61,287 nucleotides of DNA from Bacilli bacterium (GCA_012518125.1 JAAYTF010000140.1:1-61287); one strand, 5' to 3'. Numbered from the stretch's first letter, positions 31,684-43,432 are shown. Notes: a model not told the origin generated them from the letters alone. Program-made: numbers and translations.

Positions 31684-31992
31684 ATGGCAAAAGAGAAAAT
31701 TCGCATTCGTTTGAAAGCATACGATCATCGGATTTTGGATCAATCAGCGCAAAAGATTGTCAATACGGCAAAACGTTCCGGTTCAAAAGTGTCTGGGCCG
31801 ATTCCGTTGCCGACTGAAAGAAAAGTGTTCACGATCTTGCGCTCCGTACACATCCACAAAGATTCCCGTGAACAATTTGAAATGCGTACGCACAAACGTT
31901 TAATCGATATTTTGGATCCTACACCGCAAACGGTCGACTCACTCATGAGACTCGATTTGCCTTCTGGTGTAGACATCGAAATCAAGCTTTAA
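31684..31992 (+). CDS. rpsJ: Ribosomal protein S10 (NusE)
   Basis: 102 aa. It is a 30S head protein that also acts as NusE, the NusG partner in transcription-translation coupling. It has [15 protein letters not shown] at the N-terminus and the [23 protein letters not shown] end. RBS AAAAGGAGGGG. It heads the S10-spc-alpha cluster. Confidence 0.97.
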   Translation: MAKEKIRIRLKAYDHRILDQSAQKIVNTAKRSGSKVSGPIPLPTERKVFTILRSVHIHKDSREQFEMRTHKRLIDILDPTPQTVDSLMRLDLPSGVDIEIKL

Positions 31993-32016
31993 AGATTGAC
32001 CATCTAGGAGGTGTAA

Positions 32017-32682
32017 ATGATGAGAAAAGGAATCTTAGGACGCAAAATCGGCATGACGCAAATCTTTTTAGAAAACGGTGAGCTCGTGCCAGTAACAGTC
32101 GTTCAAGCTGAACCGAACGTCGTCTTGCAAAAGAAGACGGTCGAGACAGACGGGTATAATGCGATTCAGCTTGGCTTTGAAGATATTGACAAACCTGAAG
32201 CATACGAAGAAGGCTCAAAATTGACGCCAAAAGCGAAAAAACCTGAAATCGGGCATGCTGCAAAAGCAAATACGACGCCTAAGCGCTACATTCGCGAAAT
32301 TCGCGACGCAAATGTCGATGAATATGAGCTGGGTCAAGAAGTGACTGTGGAAATCTTCCAACCTGGCGACCGCGTTGATGTAACAGGCAGAACGAAAGGA
32401 AAAGGATTCCAAGGTTCCATCAAACGCCACGGATTCGCACGTGGACCGATGAGCCACGGATCTCGTTTCCATCGTCAAGGCGGTTCTATGGGATCAATCG
32501 ACGGCGCCCGGGTGTTCAAAGGTAAGAAATTGCCAGGCAGAATGGGCAATAACCAAGTGACAATCCAAAACTTGGAAATCGTCAAAGTGGTACCGGAAGA
32601 AAACGTCCTTTTAATCAAAGGCAACATTCCAGGGCCAAGAAAATCAGTTGTCAAAATCCAATCATCTGTGAAAGCGAAATAA
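32017..32682 (+). CDS. rplC: Ribosomal protein L3
   Basis: 221 aa. The globular domain starts [14 protein letters not shown], and the long loop (residues about 125-165, with [17 protein letters not shown]) reaches the peptidyl-transferase centre. ATG 32017 and ATG 32020 are adjacent; both are within reach of AGGAGGTG. Confidence 0.96.
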   Translation: MMRKGILGRKIGMTQIFLENGELVPVTVVQAEPNVVLQKKTVETDGYNAIQLGFEDIDKPEAYEEGSKLTPKAKKPEIGHAAKANTTPKRYIREIRDANVDEYELGQEVTVEIFQPGDRVDVTGRTKGKGFQGSIKRHGFARGPMSHGSRFHRQGGSMGSIDGARVFKGKKLPGRMGNNQVTIQNLEIVKVVPEENVLLIKGNIPGPRKSVVKIQSSVKAK

Positions 32683-32709
32683 GACATGTGAGTGAAAGGA
32701 GGAAACATT

Positions 32710-33336
32710 GTGCCTGAAGTAAAAGTATTCAACCAGGACGGTTCGGAAGCGGGCAGCATCCAGCTTGAAGATGCAGTATTCGGCATTGAACCAAATGAGC
32801 ATGTCGTCCACGAAGTAGTTGTCATGCAACGTGCGGCAAAAAGACAAGGGACGCATGCAGTTAAAAATAGATCGAAAGTGAGCGGCGGTGGACGCAAGCC
32901 TTGGAGACAGAAAGGTACAGGCCGTGCACGCCAAGGATCGATTCGCGCGCCACAATGGGTTGGCGGTGGAGTCGTTTTTGGACCAACGCCTGAAAAGAAT
33001 TACAAATATAAATTACCGAAAAAAGTTCGTCGTTTAGCATTGAAATCTGTATTGTCATCAAAAGTAAAAAATGACGATATGATCGTGGTTTCAGAATTGA
33101 GCTTTGAAAAACCGAAAACGAAAGAACTTGTCAACGTGTTGCAAGGATTAAACGTAGCGGATAAAGCGTTGATCGTGACTGCTGAAAAACAAGACAATGT
33201 CGTATTGTCCGCAAACAACTTGCAAGATGTGAAAGTCATTACAGTCAATGAGGTCAATGTTTTAGATGTTGTGTCTCATGATAAGCTCATCATGACGAAA
33301 GACGCAGCTGTAAAAGCAGGGGAGGTGTTCGCATAA
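32710..33336 (+). CDS. rplD: Ribosomal protein L4
   Basis: 208 aa with GTG start 32710 behind AAAGGAGGAAACATT; an in-frame GTG at 32692 lies upstream of that site. The internal extended loop ([20 protein letters not shown], about 57-76) lines the exit tunnel. Its stop overlaps the rplW start by one base. Confidence 0.95.
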   Translation: MPEVKVFNQDGSEAGSIQLEDAVFGIEPNEHVVHEVVVMQRAAKRQGTHAVKNRSKVSGGGRKPWRQKGTGRARQGSIRAPQWVGGGVVFGPTPEKNYKYKLPKKVRRLALKSVLSSKVKNDDMIVVSELSFEKPKTKELVNVLQGLNVADKALIVTAEKQDNVVLSANNLQDVKVITVNEVNVLDVVSHDKLIMTKDAAVKAGEVFA

Positions 33337-33623
33337 TGCAAGATTTGCGCGACATTTTACTACGCCCTGTCATTACAGAACGTTCTGCGGACTTAATGGC
33401 AGAGAAAAAATACACATTCGAAGTTGACCCAAGAGCAAATAAGACGCAAATTAAACAAGCAGTGGAAGAAGCTTTCGGTGTGAAAGTGAAAAAAGTCAAC
33501 ACGATGAACTATAAAGGTAAGTTCAAACGAATGGGGCCATACGGCGGTTATCGCAGAAACCGCAAGAAAGCCATCGTGACGCTTACAGAGGACAGTAAAG
33601 ACTTGGACTTTTTTGAAGTATAA
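33336..33623 (+). CDS. rplW: Ribosomal protein L23
   Basis: 95 aa. It sits at the tunnel exit, where SRP and trigger factor dock. Visible motif [12 protein letters not shown] near the N-terminus. TAATG overlap with rplD; RBS GGGGAGGTG lies inside rplD. Confidence 0.96.
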   Translation: MQDLRDILLRPVITERSADLMAEKKYTFEVDPRANKTQIKQAVEEAFGVKVKKVNTMNYKGKFKRMGPYGGYRRNRKKAIVTLTEDSKDLDFFEV

Positions 33624-33654
33624 TAGGATAGCAATTTAAAGGAGGGGAACGAAA

Positions 33655-34485
33655 GTGTCCGTAAGAAAAGTAAAAGGAACGACCAACGGCACAAGAAACA
33701 TGTCCGTTTTGGATTTCTCAGAACTTACAACGGATAAGCCGGAGAAGTCATTGCTCGCTCCGCTTAAGAAACGTGCCGGTCGTAACAACCAAGGTAGAAT
33801 CACGATGCGCCACCAAGGCGGAGGACACAAACGTCAATATCGTATCATCGATTTTAAACGCGACAAAGATGGCATACCAGGACGCGTTGCCACGATTGAA
33901 TATGATCCAAACCGTTCAGCAAACATTGCGTTGATCAATTATGTTGACGGTGAAAAGCGTTATATTATAGCGCCGAAAGGCTTGAAAGTCGGTCAAATAA
34001 TCGAATCCGGCGAAAATGCGGATATCAAAGTAGGCAATGCATTGCCATTGGCTAATATTCCAGTTGGTACTATCATCCATAACATTGAATTGAAGCCTGG
34101 AAAAGGTGGACAGTTAGTTCGTTCAGCAGGTACAGAAGCACAAGTGTTGGGCCGTGAAGGCAAGTACGTGTTGGTCCGTCTTGCATCAGGTGAAGTACGC
34201 AAAATTTTAGCGGCATGCCGTGCAACAATCGGTCAAGTCGGCAATGAAGAACACGAACTTGTAAGAATCGGTAAAGCGGGTCGTGCGCGCTGGCTCGGCA
34301 GAAGACCAAGTGTACGCGGTTCGGCAATGAACCCAGTCGATCACCCACACGGTGGAGGGGAAGGTCGTGCACCAATTGGACGTCCAACACCAGTAACCCC
34401 ATGGGGCAAACCGACACTTGGCAAGAAGACACGCAAGCGCAACAAGCAATCTGATCAGTTCATCGTAAGAGCTCGTAAAAAATAA
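33655..34485 (+). CDS. rplB: Ribosomal protein L2
   Basis: 276 aa with GTG start behind AAAGGAGGGGAACGAAA. The conserved [18 protein letters not shown] segment (about residues 220-237) includes the His essential for peptidyl-transferase function. Confidence 0.97.
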   Translation: MSVRKVKGTTNGTRNMSVLDFSELTTDKPEKSLLAPLKKRAGRNNQGRITMRHQGGGHKRQYRIIDFKRDKDGIPGRVATIEYDPNRSANIALINYVDGEKRYIIAPKGLKVGQIIESGENADIKVGNALPLANIPVGTIIHNIELKPGKGGQLVRSAGTEAQVLGREGKYVLVRLASGEVRKILAACRATIGQVGNEEHELVRIGKAGRARWLGRRPSVRGSAMNPVDHPHGGGEGRAPIGRPTPVTPWGKPTLGKKTRKRNKQSDQFIVRARKK

Positions 34486-34519
34486 CCGTTAACGAACGAA
34501 ATGAAAGGAGGACTGTTTT

Positions 34520-34798
34520 ATGGGACGCAGTTTGAAAAAAGGTCCTTTCGCTGACGAACATTTGCTTAAAAAAGTGGAAGAGTTGAACAAACAAAACAAA
34601 AAACAAGTGATCAAAACTTGGTCAAGAAGATCGACGATATTCCCATCTTTCGTAGGTCATACATTTGCTGTACATGATGGACGTAAGCATGTACCGGTAT
34701 ACGTTACGGAAGACATGGTCGGACATAAATTAGGTGAATTTGCACCGACGAGAACGTTTAAAGGGCATGCGGGCCAAGACAAAAAAACAGGTAGATAA
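34520..34798 (+). CDS. rpsS: Ribosomal protein S19
   Basis: 92 aa, starts [12 protein letters not shown] and carries [16 protein letters not shown] near the end. 30S head, A-site finger contact with S13. RBS AAAGGAGG. It ends 20 nt before rplV. Confidence 0.97.
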   Translation: MGRSLKKGPFADEHLLKKVEELNKQNKKQVIKTWSRRSTIFPSFVGHTFAVHDGRKHVPVYVTEDMVGHKLGEFAPTRTFKGHAGQDKKTGR

Positions 34799-34818
34799 TG
34801 GGAGGAGGCGACTGGAAG

Positions 34819-35175
34819 ATGTCTGAAGAGGTAAAAAGCGCAAGAGCAGTAGCAAGACAAGTGCGAATCGCCCCTCGCAAGGCGCGTTTGGTCATCGATT
34901 TGATTCGCGGCAAAGAGGTGGGCGAAGCTACTGCGATTTTACGCCATACAAATCGCAAAGCTGCACCGATTATCGAGAAAGTTTTAAAATCAGCAATTGC
35001 TAACGCGGAACATAATTATGAAATGGATCCGGATAAACTATACGTATCCGAAGCATATGTAGACGAAGGTATCACGTTGAAAAGATATAAACCGAGAGCA
35101 CGAGGTTCAGCAAGTGCCATTAACAAACGCACGAGCCACATCACTGTCGTGGTGTCAGAGAAGAAGGAGGGATAA
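34819..35175 (+). CDS. rplV: Ribosomal protein L22
   Basis: 118 aa. The beta-hairpin that reaches the exit tunnel lies in the C-terminal part ([20 protein letters not shown]). I chose ATG 34819 behind GGGAGGAGGCG rather than the in-frame ATG at 34798, which precedes that site. It ends 3 nt before rpsC. Confidence 0.95.
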   Translation: MSEEVKSARAVARQVRIAPRKARLVIDLIRGKEVGEATAILRHTNRKAAPIIEKVLKSAIANAEHNYEMDPDKLYVSEAYVDEGITLKRYKPRARGSASAINKRTSHITVVVSEKKEG

Positions 35176-35178
35176 TCT

Positions 35179-35820
35179 GTGGGTCAGAAAGTAAATCCGA
35201 TAGGTTTCCGCGTCGGCGTCATTCGTGACTGGGAATCAAGATGGTACGCTGAAAAAGATTATGCGGAGTTGTTGCATGAAGACCTTAAAATCAGAGAATA
35301 TTTGGAAGATAAATTGAAGAATGCGGCTTTATCAAAAGTTGAAATCGAAAGAGCGGCTAATCGCGTGAACATAACCATTCATACAGGCAAGCCAGGAATG
35401 GTAATCGGTAAAGGCGGTTCAGAAGTTGAAAAGCTTCGTAAAGCTTTGTCGAATTTGACAGGCAAGCGAGTTCATATCAACATCGTCGAAGTGAAAAAAG
35501 TCGATCTCGACGCGAAATTGGTCGCTGAAAATATTGCACGACAATTGGAAGCGCGTATTTCATTCCGCCGTGCACAAAAACAAGCGATTCAACGTGCGAT
35601 GCGCGCAGGAGCGAAAGGAATCAAAACACAAGTGTCAGGACGACTTGGCGGAGCGGATATCGCCCGTGCAGAACATTACAGTGAAGGAACGGTTCCACTT
35701 CACACACTTCGTGCAGATATCGACTATGCACACGCTGAAGCAGATACGACGTACGGAAAGCTCGGCGTAAAAGTGTGGATTAACCGTGGAGAAGTCCTTC
35801 CAGAAAAAACGAAAAACTAA
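35179..35820 (+). CDS. rpsC: Ribosomal protein S3
   Basis: 213 aa with GTG start behind AAGAAGGAGGGATAATCT. A KH type II domain with [15 protein letters not shown] (about 73-87) and the C-terminal S3 domain; it lines the mRNA entry channel with helicase activity of S3/S4/S5. Confidence 0.97.
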   Translation: MGQKVNPIGFRVGVIRDWESRWYAEKDYAELLHEDLKIREYLEDKLKNAALSKVEIERAANRVNITIHTGKPGMVIGKGGSEVEKLRKALSNLTGKRVHINIVEVKKVDLDAKLVAENIARQLEARISFRRAQKQAIQRAMRAGAKGIKTQVSGRLGGADIARAEHYSEGTVPLHTLRADIDYAHAEADTTYGKLGVKVWINRGEVLPEKTKN

Positions 35821-35838
35821 GGAAGGGGGCAATAAACG

Positions 35839-36273
35839 ATGTTAATGCCAAAACGTGTAAAATACCGTCGTCAACATCGTGGACGCATGAAAGGTAGAGC
35901 AAAAGGCGGTACAGAAGTTACATTCGGTGAATTCGGATTGCAAGCACTCGAACCAGCGTGGATCACAGCTCGTCAAATCGAGGCGGCACGTATCGCGATG
36001 ACACGTTACATGAAGCGTGGAGGGAAAGTTTGGATCAAAATCTTCCCTGATAAACCATATACGGCAAAACCTCTAGAAGTGCGCATGGGTTCTGGTAAAG
36101 GTTCTGTCGAAGCCTGGGTGGCGGTCGTAAAACCAGGTAAAGTGATGTTTGAAGTAGCTGGCGTCAGCGAAGAGGTGGCTCGCGAAGCGCTTCGTCTAGC
36201 ATCGCACAAACTTCCGATCAAGACGAAGTTTGTTAAACGTGAAGAAATTGGTGGTGAATCAAATGAAAGCTAA
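35839..36273 (+). CDS. rplP: Ribosomal protein L16
   Basis: 144 aa, [19 protein letters not shown] start and the [15 protein letters not shown] segment. It positions the aminoacyl-tRNA elbow at the A site. RBS GGAAGGGGG. Its end overlaps rpmC by 11 nt. Confidence 0.97.
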   Translation: MLMPKRVKYRRQHRGRMKGRAKGGTEVTFGEFGLQALEPAWITARQIEAARIAMTRYMKRGGKVWIKIFPDKPYTAKPLEVRMGSGKGSVEAWVAVVKPGKVMFEVAGVSEEVAREALRLASHKLPIKTKFVKREEIGGESNES

Positions 36274-36463
36274 AGAAATTAGAGAGTTAACCACTACCGA
36301 AATCGACCAAAAGGTCAAAGAATTGAAAGAAGAACTCTTTAATTTACGCTTCCAATTGGCGACAGGGCAATTGGAAAACACGGCTCGCATCAAAGAGGTA
36401 AAGAAAACAATTGCTCGTTTAAAAACGGTGAAACGTGAACGAGAATTAAATATTAACAATTAA
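36263..36463 (+). CDS. rpmC: Ribosomal protein L29
   Basis: 66 aa of two helices with the signature [23 protein letters not shown] 36263 gives the usual MKAKEIREL start; the initiation signals (GGTGGTGAATCAA) lie in the end of rplP, so it is translationally coupled. Confidence 0.95.
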   Translation: MKAKEIRELTTTEIDQKVKELKEELFNLRFQLATGQLENTARIKEVKKTIARLKTVKRERELNINN

Positions 36464-36485
36464 ATCGAGAGGAGGCGCTTGAAAC

Positions 36486-36749
36486 ATGAGTGAGCGTAAT
36501 CGACGCAAAGTTTATACTGGACGTGTCGTTTCAGATAAAATGGATAAAACTATCACTGTCTTGGTAGAAACGTATAAGGTGCATCCTTTGTACAAAAAGC
36601 GAATTAAACGTTCAAAAAAATTCAAAGCGCACGATGAAAACAACGTAGCGAAAGTGGGCGACATCGTACGGATCATGGAAACTCGTCCATTATCAAGAAC
36701 AAAACGTTTCCGCTTAGTGGAAGTAGTAGAGGAAGCTGTCGAAGTTTAA
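36486..36749 (+). CDS. rpsQ: Ribosomal protein S17
   Basis: 87 aa, OB-fold primary binder of 16S r[20 protein letters not shown] at the N-terminus and the [16 protein letters not shown] end. RBS AGAGGAGGCG. Confidence 0.97.
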   Translation: MSERNRRKVYTGRVVSDKMDKTITVLVETYKVHPLYKKRIKRSKKFKAHDENNVAKVGDIVRIMETRPLSRTKRFRLVEVVEEAVEV

Positions 36750-36785
36750 TAAACGCATGGAAAAGTTGAAAGGAGGCGCAAAACG

Positions 36786-37154
36786 ATGATTCAACAAGAA
36801 ACTCGTTTGAAAGTTGCTGACAACTCAGGAGCGCGTGAAGTGTTGACGATTAAAGTATTGGGCGGAACCGGAAAGAAATATGCCAATATCGGTGATGAAA
36901 TCATTTGTACGGTCAAACAAGCAACACCAGGAGGCGTTGTCAAGAAAGGCGACGTCGTAAGAGCGGTTGTCGTTCGTTCAAAAGCAGGAACAAGAAGAAA
37001 AGATGGTTCTTACATCCGTTTTGACGAAAACGCAGCGGTCATCATCCGTGAAGATAAGAGCCCTCGTGGAACACGTATTTTCGGACCGGTTGCACGTGAG
37101 TTGCGCGACAAAAACTTCATGAAGATCATCTCGTTAGCTCCAGAAGTACTTTGA
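36786..37154 (+). CDS. rplN: Ribosomal protein L14
   Basis: 122 aa, signature [16 protein letters not shown] near residue 12. It forms the intersubunit bridge with L19 and is the docking site of silencing factor RsfS. RBS AAAGGAGGCGC. Confidence 0.97.
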   Translation: MIQQETRLKVADNSGAREVLTIKVLGGTGKKYANIGDEIICTVKQATPGGVVKKGDVVRAVVVRSKAGTRRKDGSYIRFDENAAVIIREDKSPRGTRIFGPVARELRDKNFMKIISLAPEVL

Positions 37155-37205
37155 TCGCACGTTCGACTCATACCATTGAAAAGTACGATTAGGAGGTGCT
37201 AAAGC

Positions 37206-37517
37206 ATGCACGTTAAAAAAGGTGACAAAGTAAAAGTTATCTCAGGTAAAGATCGTGGTAAAGAAGGAGTCATCCTTCAAGTTTTTCCTAAGAAAAACCG
37301 CGTTATCGTCGAAGGCGTAAACATGGTGAAAAAACACGCTCGGCCATCACAAGACAACCCGCAAGGCGGTATTTTGAACATCGAAGCGCCGATCCATGTT
37401 TCGAACGTTATGCCGATTGACCCGAAAACGGGTGAACCAACACGTGTCGGTTATAAGATCATTGACGGTAAAAAGGTTCGCATTGCGAAAAAATCCGGAG
37501 AACCATTAGATAAATAA
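37206..37517 (+). CDS. rplX: Ribosomal protein L24
   Basis: 103 aa with an N-terminal KOW motif ([19 protein letters not shown]). It initiates 50S assembly and sits near the exit tunnel. RBS TTAGGAGGTGC. Confidence 0.97.
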   Translation: MHVKKGDKVKVISGKDRGKEGVILQVFPKKNRVIVEGVNMVKKHARPSQDNPQGGILNIEAPIHVSNVMPIDPKTGEPTRVGYKIIDGKKVRIAKKSGEPLDK

Positions 37518-37537
37518 CTCGCAAAGGAGGGTGACAA

Positions 37538-38077
37538 ATGAACGAATTACAATACTTGTACCGAGAAAAAATCATCCCACATATGATGGAGAAGTTTAAT
37601 TATAAATCCGTAATGGAAGTGCCGAAATTGGAAAAGATCGTCATCAACATGGGAGTAGGCGACGCAGTTCAAAACGCGAAGTTGTTGGATAGCGCAGTAG
37701 AAGAATTGGCGCTTATCTCAGGACAAAAACCGGTCATCACAAGAGCGAAAAAATCAATCGCAGGCTTCCGTTTGCGCGAAGGAATGCCGATCGGCGTCAA
37801 AGTGACATTGCGCGGCGAAAGAATGTATGACTTTTTACAAAAATTGATCCGAGTGGCACTGCCGCGAGTGCGCGACTTCCGCGGAGTTTCCAACAATTCG
37901 TTTGACGGACGCGGAAACTATACATTGGGTGTCAAAGAACAATTGATCTTCCCGGAAATTGATTACGATAAAATCAGCAAAGTGCGCGGAATGGACATTA
38001 CGATTGTAACAACTTCAAAAACGGACGAAGAAGCGCGCGAGTTGTTGGCACAGTTCGGTATGCCTTTCAAACGATAA
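37538..38077 (+). CDS. rplE: Ribosomal protein L5
   Basis: 179 aa, 5S rRNA-binding protein of the central protuberance. Signatures: [13 protein letters not shown] near residue 28 and the C-terminal [34 protein letters not shown]. Confidence 0.97.
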   Translation: MNELQYLYREKIIPHMMEKFNYKSVMEVPKLEKIVINMGVGDAVQNAKLLDSAVEELALISGQKPVITRAKKSIAGFRLREGMPIGVKVTLRGERMYDFLQKLIRVALPRVRDFRGVSNNSFDGRGNYTLGVKEQLIFPEIDYDKISKVRGMDITIVTTSKTDEEARELLAQFGMPFKR

Positions 38078-38106
38078 ATCGTTAATAAACACAAGGAGGA
38101 AAGAGT

Positions 38107-38292
38107 GTGGCTAAAAAATCATTAATCGCGAAGCAACAACGACCACAAAAGTTTAAAGTTCGTGAATATACACGTTGCAAACGCTGCGGACGTCCGAAAG
38201 CCGTCTTGCGTAAATTCCAATTGTGTCGGATTTGCTTCCGTGAACTTGCGCATAAAGGCCAAATTCCAGGTGTTAAAAAAGCTAGCTGGTAA
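38107..38292 (+). CDS. rpsZ: Ribosomal protein S14, zinc type (S14Z)
   Basis: 61 aa with GTG start behind CAAGGAGGAAAGA. The short zinc form: two CxxC pairs, CKRC (about 24-27) and CRIC (about 40-43). No zinc-free S14 paralogue is in this window. Confidence 0.96.
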   Translation: MAKKSLIAKQQRPQKFKVREYTRCKRCGRPKAVLRKFQLCRICFRELAHKGQIPGVKKASW

Positions 38293-38318
38293 TATTAGAC
38301 AAAGGAGGTATATGACCT

Positions 38319-38717
38319 ATGGTAATGACAGACCCTATTGCAGATATGCTTACGCGTATCCGCAACGCGAACATGGTCCGCCATCCGGAGCTTGAACTGC
38401 CTTCATCAAAAATCAAAGTGGAAATCGCGGACATTTTAAAACGCGAAGGATACATTCGTGATTATGAAGTGATCGAAGACAATAAACAGGGCATCTTAAA
38501 AATTTACTTGAAGTACGGCAAAAACAATGAACGTGTAATTACAGGATTAAAGAGAATCAGCAAGCCTGGATTGCGTGTATATGCGAAAGCTGACGAAATC
38601 CCACGCGTTTTGAACGGATTGGGTATTGCGATCGTCTCTACTTCAAAAGGTGTGTTATCGGATAAAGAAGCGCGCGAACAACACGTCGGCGGAGAAGTAT
38701 TGGCTTACATTTGGTAG
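38319..38717 (+). CDS. rpsH: Ribosomal protein S8
   Basis: 132 aa. It binds the central domain of 16S r[24 protein letters not shown] and the [13 protein letters not shown] end match the family. In many bacteria S8 represses the spc operon by binding its mRNA. RBS AAAGGAGGTATATGACCT. Confidence 0.97.
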   Translation: MVMTDPIADMLTRIRNANMVRHPELELPSSKIKVEIADILKREGYIRDYEVIEDNKQGILKIYLKYGKNNERVITGLKRISKPGLRVYAKADEIPRVLNGLGIAIVSTSKGVLSDKEAREQHVGGEVLAYIW

Positions 38718-38741
38718 AAAATGTCTTAGGAGGTGCAGGAA

Positions 38742-39278
38742 ATGTCACGTATTGGGCTCAAACCTATTGAAATCCCGAAGGACGTTGAAGTCAAGTATGA
38801 GAACAATCACATTCACGTCAAAGGTCCAAAGGGAGAATTGGAGCGAGATATTCATCCATTAGTGAAGGTTAATATAGATGGAAACATCCTTACGGTGGAA
38901 AGAGCGAATGATGAAAAATTTTCACGTTCGATCCACGGAACGACGAGAAGTTTGATCAACAACATGATCGAGGGAGTTACGAAAGGTTTCCAAAAAGAAC
39001 TTGAAATCATCGGGGTAGGATACCGCGCGCAAAAGCAGGGCAACAAGCTCGTCATCAACGCAGGCTACTCGCACCCGGTGGAAATCGAACCGATCGAAGG
39101 AATCGAATTTGAAGTTCCGAAAAACACGGAAATCATCGTAAAAGGAATCGATAAACAAAAAGTGGGAAGCGTAGCGGCAGAAATTCGTGCAATCCGTCCA
39201 CCTGAACCGTACAAAGGCAAAGGGATCCGTTACAAAGGCGAACACGTACGCCGCAAAGAAGGAAAGACTGCTAAATAA
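38742..39278 (+). CDS. rplF: Ribosomal protein L6
   Basis: 178 aa beginning [15 protein letters not shown]; an upstream in-frame start at 38733 lies within the Shine-Dalgarno TTAGGAGGTG. Two L6 repeats, C-terminal [22 protein letters not shown]. It sits near the sarcin-ricin loop. Confidence 0.96.
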   Translation: MSRIGLKPIEIPKDVEVKYENNHIHVKGPKGELERDIHPLVKVNIDGNILTVERANDEKFSRSIHGTTRSLINNMIEGVTKGFQKELEIIGVGYRAQKQGNKLVINAGYSHPVEIEPIEGIEFEVPKNTEIIVKGIDKQKVGSVAAEIRAIRPPEPYKGKGIRYKGEHVRRKEGKTAK

Positions 39279-39309
39279 CGCGAGTTAGATTGAAAGGAGT
39301 GGCACGCAA

Positions 39310-39672
39310 ATGATTACAAAACCGAGCAGAAACGAAGTCCGCAAAAGAATCCATAAACGTGTGCGCAAAAAGATCCACGGTACAGCAGAACGCCCTCGTT
39401 TAAACGTCTATCGCTCAAACAAAAACATTTATGCGCAAATCATCGATGACGATAAAGGCGTTACATTGGTCAGCGCCAACACGCTCGAAAAAGATTTGGA
39501 TTTAGAATCCACTTCAAACAAAGAAGCGGCTGCTTACATCGGGAAATTGGTCGCGGAACGCGCGCTTGAAAAAGGCATCAAAAAAGTCGTGTTTGACCGC
39601 GGCGGATACATTTACCACGGACGTGTAAAAGCATTGGCCGATGCAGCACGCGAAGCGGGATTGGAATTTTAA
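39310..39672 (+). CDS. rplR: Ribosomal protein L18
   Basis: 120 aa with a basic N-terminus ([14 protein letters not shown]) and the C-terminal [24 protein letters not shown]. It binds 5S rRNA next to L5. RBS AAAGGAGTGG. Confidence 0.97.
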   Translation: MITKPSRNEVRKRIHKRVRKKIHGTAERPRLNVYRSNKNIYAQIIDDDKGVTLVSANTLEKDLDLESTSNKEAAAYIGKLVAERALEKGIKKVVFDRGGYIYHGRVKALADAAREAGLEF

Positions 39673-39693
39673 TATAAGGAGGGAACGGAAACA

Positions 39694-40197
39694 TTGAGCA
39701 GACGATTTGAAAAAAATCAAGAGTTGGAAGAACGTGTAGTTGCAGTCAACCGTGTCGCAAAAGTAGTTAAAGGTGGTCGCCGTTTTCGTTTTGCAGCCGT
39801 CGTCGTAGTCGGTGACAAAAAAGGACGCGTCGGTTTCGGTACGGGAAAAGCGCAAGAAGTTCCAGAAGCGATCAAAAAAGCGATCGACAACGCAAAGAAA
39901 AACATGATCGAAGTACCGATCGTAAATACAACGATCCCACATGAAATCATTGGCCACTACGGTGCAGGTAAAGTATTGTTGAAGCCGGCAGCGGAAGGTA
40001 CGGGAGTCATCGCTGGCGGACCGGTACGTGCAGTGCTTGAGTTGGCCGGAGTGGGCGATATCTTGACAAAATCGTTGGGATCCAACAACCCAATCAACGT
40101 CATTCGCGCGACAATTGAAGGACTGAAAAACTTGAAGACAGCTGAAGAAGTTGCAAGATTGCGCGGAATCCCAGTTGAACAATTGCAACAAAGATAA
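39694..40197 (+). CDS. rpsE: Ribosomal protein S5
   Basis: 167 aa with a TTG start behind AAGGAGGGAACGGAAACA. S5 double-stranded RNA-binding fold: [21 protein letters not shown], then [21 protein letters not shown]. It lies at the mRNA entry and guards decoding accuracy. Confidence 0.97.
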   Translation: MSRRFEKNQELEERVVAVNRVAKVVKGGRRFRFAAVVVVGDKKGRVGFGTGKAQEVPEAIKKAIDNAKKNMIEVPIVNTTIPHEIIGHYGAGKVLLKPAAEGTGVIAGGPVRAVLELAGVGDILTKSLGSNNPINVIRATIEGLKNLKTAEEVARLRGIPVEQLQQR

Positions 40198-40209
40198 GGA
40201 GGGAATTAC

Positions 40210-40392
40210 ATGTCTAAAAAATTAGAAATCACCCTCAAACGAAGTGTGATCGGCCGCAAAGAAGATCAAAAAAGAACTGTTGAAGCGCTAGGTTTAAAGA
40301 AATTAAACGACACTGTCGTTCATGACGATACACCGCAAATAAGAGGTATGGTTAATAAAGTTTCACATTTGGTCACCGTGAAAGAAGTTTAA
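40210..40392 (+). CDS. rpmD: Ribosomal protein L30
   Basis: 60 aa, [25 protein letters not shown] start typical of the short bacterial L30. Only 12 nt after rpsE with TAAGGAGGG overlapping the rpsE stop. Confidence 0.95.
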   Translation: MSKKLEITLKRSVIGRKEDQKRTVEALGLKKLNDTVVHDDTPQIRGMVNKVSHLVTVKEV

Positions 40393-40412
40393 GAAGAAAA
40401 GGAGGCGTAAAA

Positions 40413-40853
40413 ATGAAACTGCATGAATTACAGCCGAAAGAAGGAACCCGGACAAAGGCAAAACGCGTCGGACGCGGTATGGCATCAGGACATGGAAAAA
40501 CATCCGGCCGCGGGCATAAAGGTCAAAAGGCGCGTTCGGGCGGGGGCGTTCGTTTAGGATTTGAAGGAGGACAAACGCCACTATTCCAACGCTTGCCGAA
40601 ACGCGGCTTCACAAATATCAACCGTAAAGAATACGCCATTGTCAACGTAGAAACATTAAATCGCTTCGCGGACAACACGGAAGTTACGCCGGAAAAATTA
40701 ATTGAAGCTGGAATCGTCAGAAAAAAATCTCTTGACATTAAAATTCTCGGCAACGGTAAATTAGAGAAGAAATTGACGGTAAAAGCGCATAAGTTTTCTA
40801 AAGCGGCTGTTGAAGCGATCGAAGCTGCAGGTGGCAAAGCCGAGGTGATTTAA
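40413..40853 (+). CDS. rplO: Ribosomal protein L15
   Basis: 146 aa. The glycine-arginine-rich N-terminus ([20 protein letters not shown], residues 19-38) penetrates 23S rRNA. RBS AAAGGAGGCG. Its stop overlaps the secY start (TAATG). Confidence 0.97.
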   Translation: MKLHELQPKEGTRTKAKRVGRGMASGHGKTSGRGHKGQKARSGGGVRLGFEGGQTPLFQRLPKRGFTNINRKEYAIVNVETLNRFADNTEVTPEKLIEAGIVRKKSLDIKILGNGKLEKKLTVKAHKFSKAAVEAIEAAGGKAEVI

Positions 40854-42148
40854 TGTTTCAAACGATCGCAAATTTGCTGCGCGTAGCGGATATAAGAAAG
40901 AAAATATTATTTACGCTGTTAATGCTCATCATTTTTCGCATCGGTACTTTTATTCCCGTGCCATATACGAACAAAGAGGCCATCGATTTCATGAACCAGC
41001 AGAACGTATTTGGCTTCTTGAACACATTCGGCGGTGGCGCACTAGAGAATTTCTCCATTTTTGCGTTGGGGATCATGCCCTACATTACGGCATCGATCAT
41101 CATGCAGCTTTTGGCGATGGACGTCGTCCCAACGTTTGCAGAATGGAGAAAGCAAGGGGAAATGGGGCGCAAAAAAATCGCCCAAGTGACACGTTACGGG
41201 ACGATCGTATTGGCTTTCATCCAAGCCATTGGTGTATCGATCGGCTTCAACGCAATGGCTGGAGGCATGCTCATTGAAAATCCAGGTGTCGGCAAAATCA
41301 TCATTATCGCATTCGTTTTGACCGGTGGAACGGCATTCTTGATGTGGTTGGGTGAACAAATTACCGAACATGGCGTAGGCAATGGGATTTCGATCATCAT
41401 CTTTGCAGGGATTGTCGCAGGTGTTCCGAACGGCGTAAGGCAATTGTACAGCACCTACATTTACAACGCTGGCGACGAATTGTTCTTAAACTTGGTGATC
41501 ATCGCATTGATCCTGCTCGTCATACTGGCGGTGACGGTAGGCGTCATCTACGTCATTCAAGCTGAACGGAGAATTCCGATTCAATATGCGAAACGTTTGG
41601 TGAATCGCAAGCCGGTTGGCGGACAATCGACACACTTGCCGTTAAAAGTGAACTCTGCCGGGGTGATTCCGGTTATCTTCGCGATTGCGTTCATCACAGC
41701 GCCAAGAACGATCGCCACGTTCTGGGAAGGCAATCGGGTGGCGGACATCATTGAAATGATGTTCGATTATACACAACCGGTCGGAATGATTTTATACGTC
41801 ATTCTGATCATTGCATTCACGTATTTCTATACGTTCGTCCAAATCAACCCGGAAACGATGGCGGAGAATTTGCAAAAGTCCAGCGGCTACATCCCGGGCA
41901 TTCGTCCAGGCCGCAATACGCAAACGTATTTGACGCGGGTATTATACCGCTTAACGTTTGTCGGCTCCATCTTCTTGGCGGCAGTGTCCGTATTGCCGAT
42001 ATTCCTTGGCGGAGTCGCGAATTTGCCAACGGCAATCCAAATCGGCGGCACGAGCTTGTTGATCGTTGTCGGTGTAGCGCTGCAAACGATGAAACAACTG
42101 GAAGGTCAACTCGTAAAACGTCATTACAAAGGGTTTATTCGTTCATAA
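40853..42148 (+). CDS. secY: SecY, translocon channel subunit
   Basis: 431 aa with ten hydrophobic spans. The plug-region and lateral-gate sequences are conserved (GGALENFSIFALGIMPYI early, and the cytoplasmic loop NPETMAENLQKSSGYIPGIRPG near 327-348). With SecE encoded at 14558 it forms the channel. The start overlaps rplO by one base. Confidence 0.98.
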   Translation: MFQTIANLLRVADIRKKILFTLLMLIIFRIGTFIPVPYTNKEAIDFMNQQNVFGFLNTFGGGALENFSIFALGIMPYITASIIMQLLAMDVVPTFAEWRKQGEMGRKKIAQVTRYGTIVLAFIQAIGVSIGFNAMAGGMLIENPGVGKIIIIAFVLTGGTAFLMWLGEQITEHGVGNGISIIIFAGIVAGVPNGVRQLYSTYIYNAGDELFLNLVIIALILLVILAVTVGVIYVIQAERRIPIQYAKRLVNRKPVGGQSTHLPLKVNSAGVIPVIFAIAFITAPRTIATFWEGNRVADIIEMMFDYTQPVGMILYVILIIAFTYFYTFVQINPETMAENLQKSSGYIPGIRPGRNTQTYLTRVLYRLTFVGSIFLAAVSVLPIFLGGVANLPTAIQIGGTSLLIVVGVALQTMKQLEGQLVKRHYKGFIRS

Positions 42149-42181
42149 TTGAACGTATAAATAGAGAGCGAGGCGATTTAA

Positions 42182-42826
<645 letters not shown>

Positions 42827-43042
42827 ATGTAAAAATATAAACGATTCGACTATAATGAAAATAATCCAATTCGTTGCGGACTGAACAAACACGGATCGCT
42901 TTAAGATGAAAAAGAGCGCCATTTGTGTTAGGGAAAGTCTTTTGGAGACTGGCTGTGTGTCTCCAACGGGAAGTTGCGATTAATTGTTGCTCGATTAGAA
43001 CATGAGGTTGTGACTCTTTGTTAAGAAGGGAGACGAAAGACA
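42827..43042 (+). other. adk-infA gap where map is missing
   Basis: 216 bases without a convincing ORF. TATAAT at 42851-42856 has only a poor -35 (TGTAAA 42828-42833, 17-bp gap). A perfect 8-bp hairpin TTGGAGAC (42943-42950)/GTCTCCAA (42960-42967) lies in the infA leader and lacks a T-tract. No residue of a map frame is visible. Confidence 0.5.
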
Positions 43043-43261
43043 GTGTCTAAAGACGATGTCATTGAAGTAGAAGGTGTTGTCACGGAAACGTTGCCGAACG
43101 CGATGTTTAAAGTTGAACTGGAAAATGGCCATGAAATTTTGGCACACGTCTCTGGAAAAATTCGCATGCATTTTATTCGGATTTTGCCCGGCGACAAAGT
43201 GAAGGTCGAATTGTCGCCATATGATTTGACGAAAGGGCGCATCACTTATCGTTACAAATAA
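43043..43261 (+). CDS. infA: Translation initiation factor IF-1
   Basis: 72 aa with a GTG start behind AGAAGGGAGACGAAAGACA. Single OB fold: [21 protein letters not shown] and the C-terminal [11 protein letters not shown]. It blocks the A site during initiation. Confidence 0.97.
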   Translation: MSKDDVIEVEGVVTETLPNAMFKVELENGHEILAHVSGKIRMHFIRILPGDKVKVELSPYDLTKGRITYRYK

Positions 43262-43293
43262 GCGAGCTCCGGTTTTAAAAGGAGGTATATAGG

Positions 43294-43407
43294 ATGAAAG
43301 TAAGAGCATCAGTGAAACCGATTTGTGAAAAATGCAAAGTAATCAAACGCAAAGGGACTGTCATGGTCATTTGCGAAAACCCTAAACATAAACAACGTCA
43401 AGGATAA
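43294..43407 (+). CDS. rpmJ: Ribosomal protein L36, zinc form
   Basis: 37 aa, [20 protein letters not shown] at the start; Cys residues 11, 14 and 27 plus His 32 form the zinc site. RBS AAAGGAGGTATATAGG. It is too short for most ORF filters but fits the infA-rpmJ-rpsM order. Confidence 0.95.
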   Translation: MKVRASVKPICEKCKVIKRKGTVMVICENPKHKQRQG

Positions 43408-43432
43408 TCATTACTCGGAGGTGAAAGGTTAA

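Noticed and set aside
39514-40191. 225-codon minus-strand ORF over rplR-rpsE
   Set aside because: It lies entirely opposite two certain ribosomal protein genes and has shadow-like Cys/Phe/Asp-rich composition.
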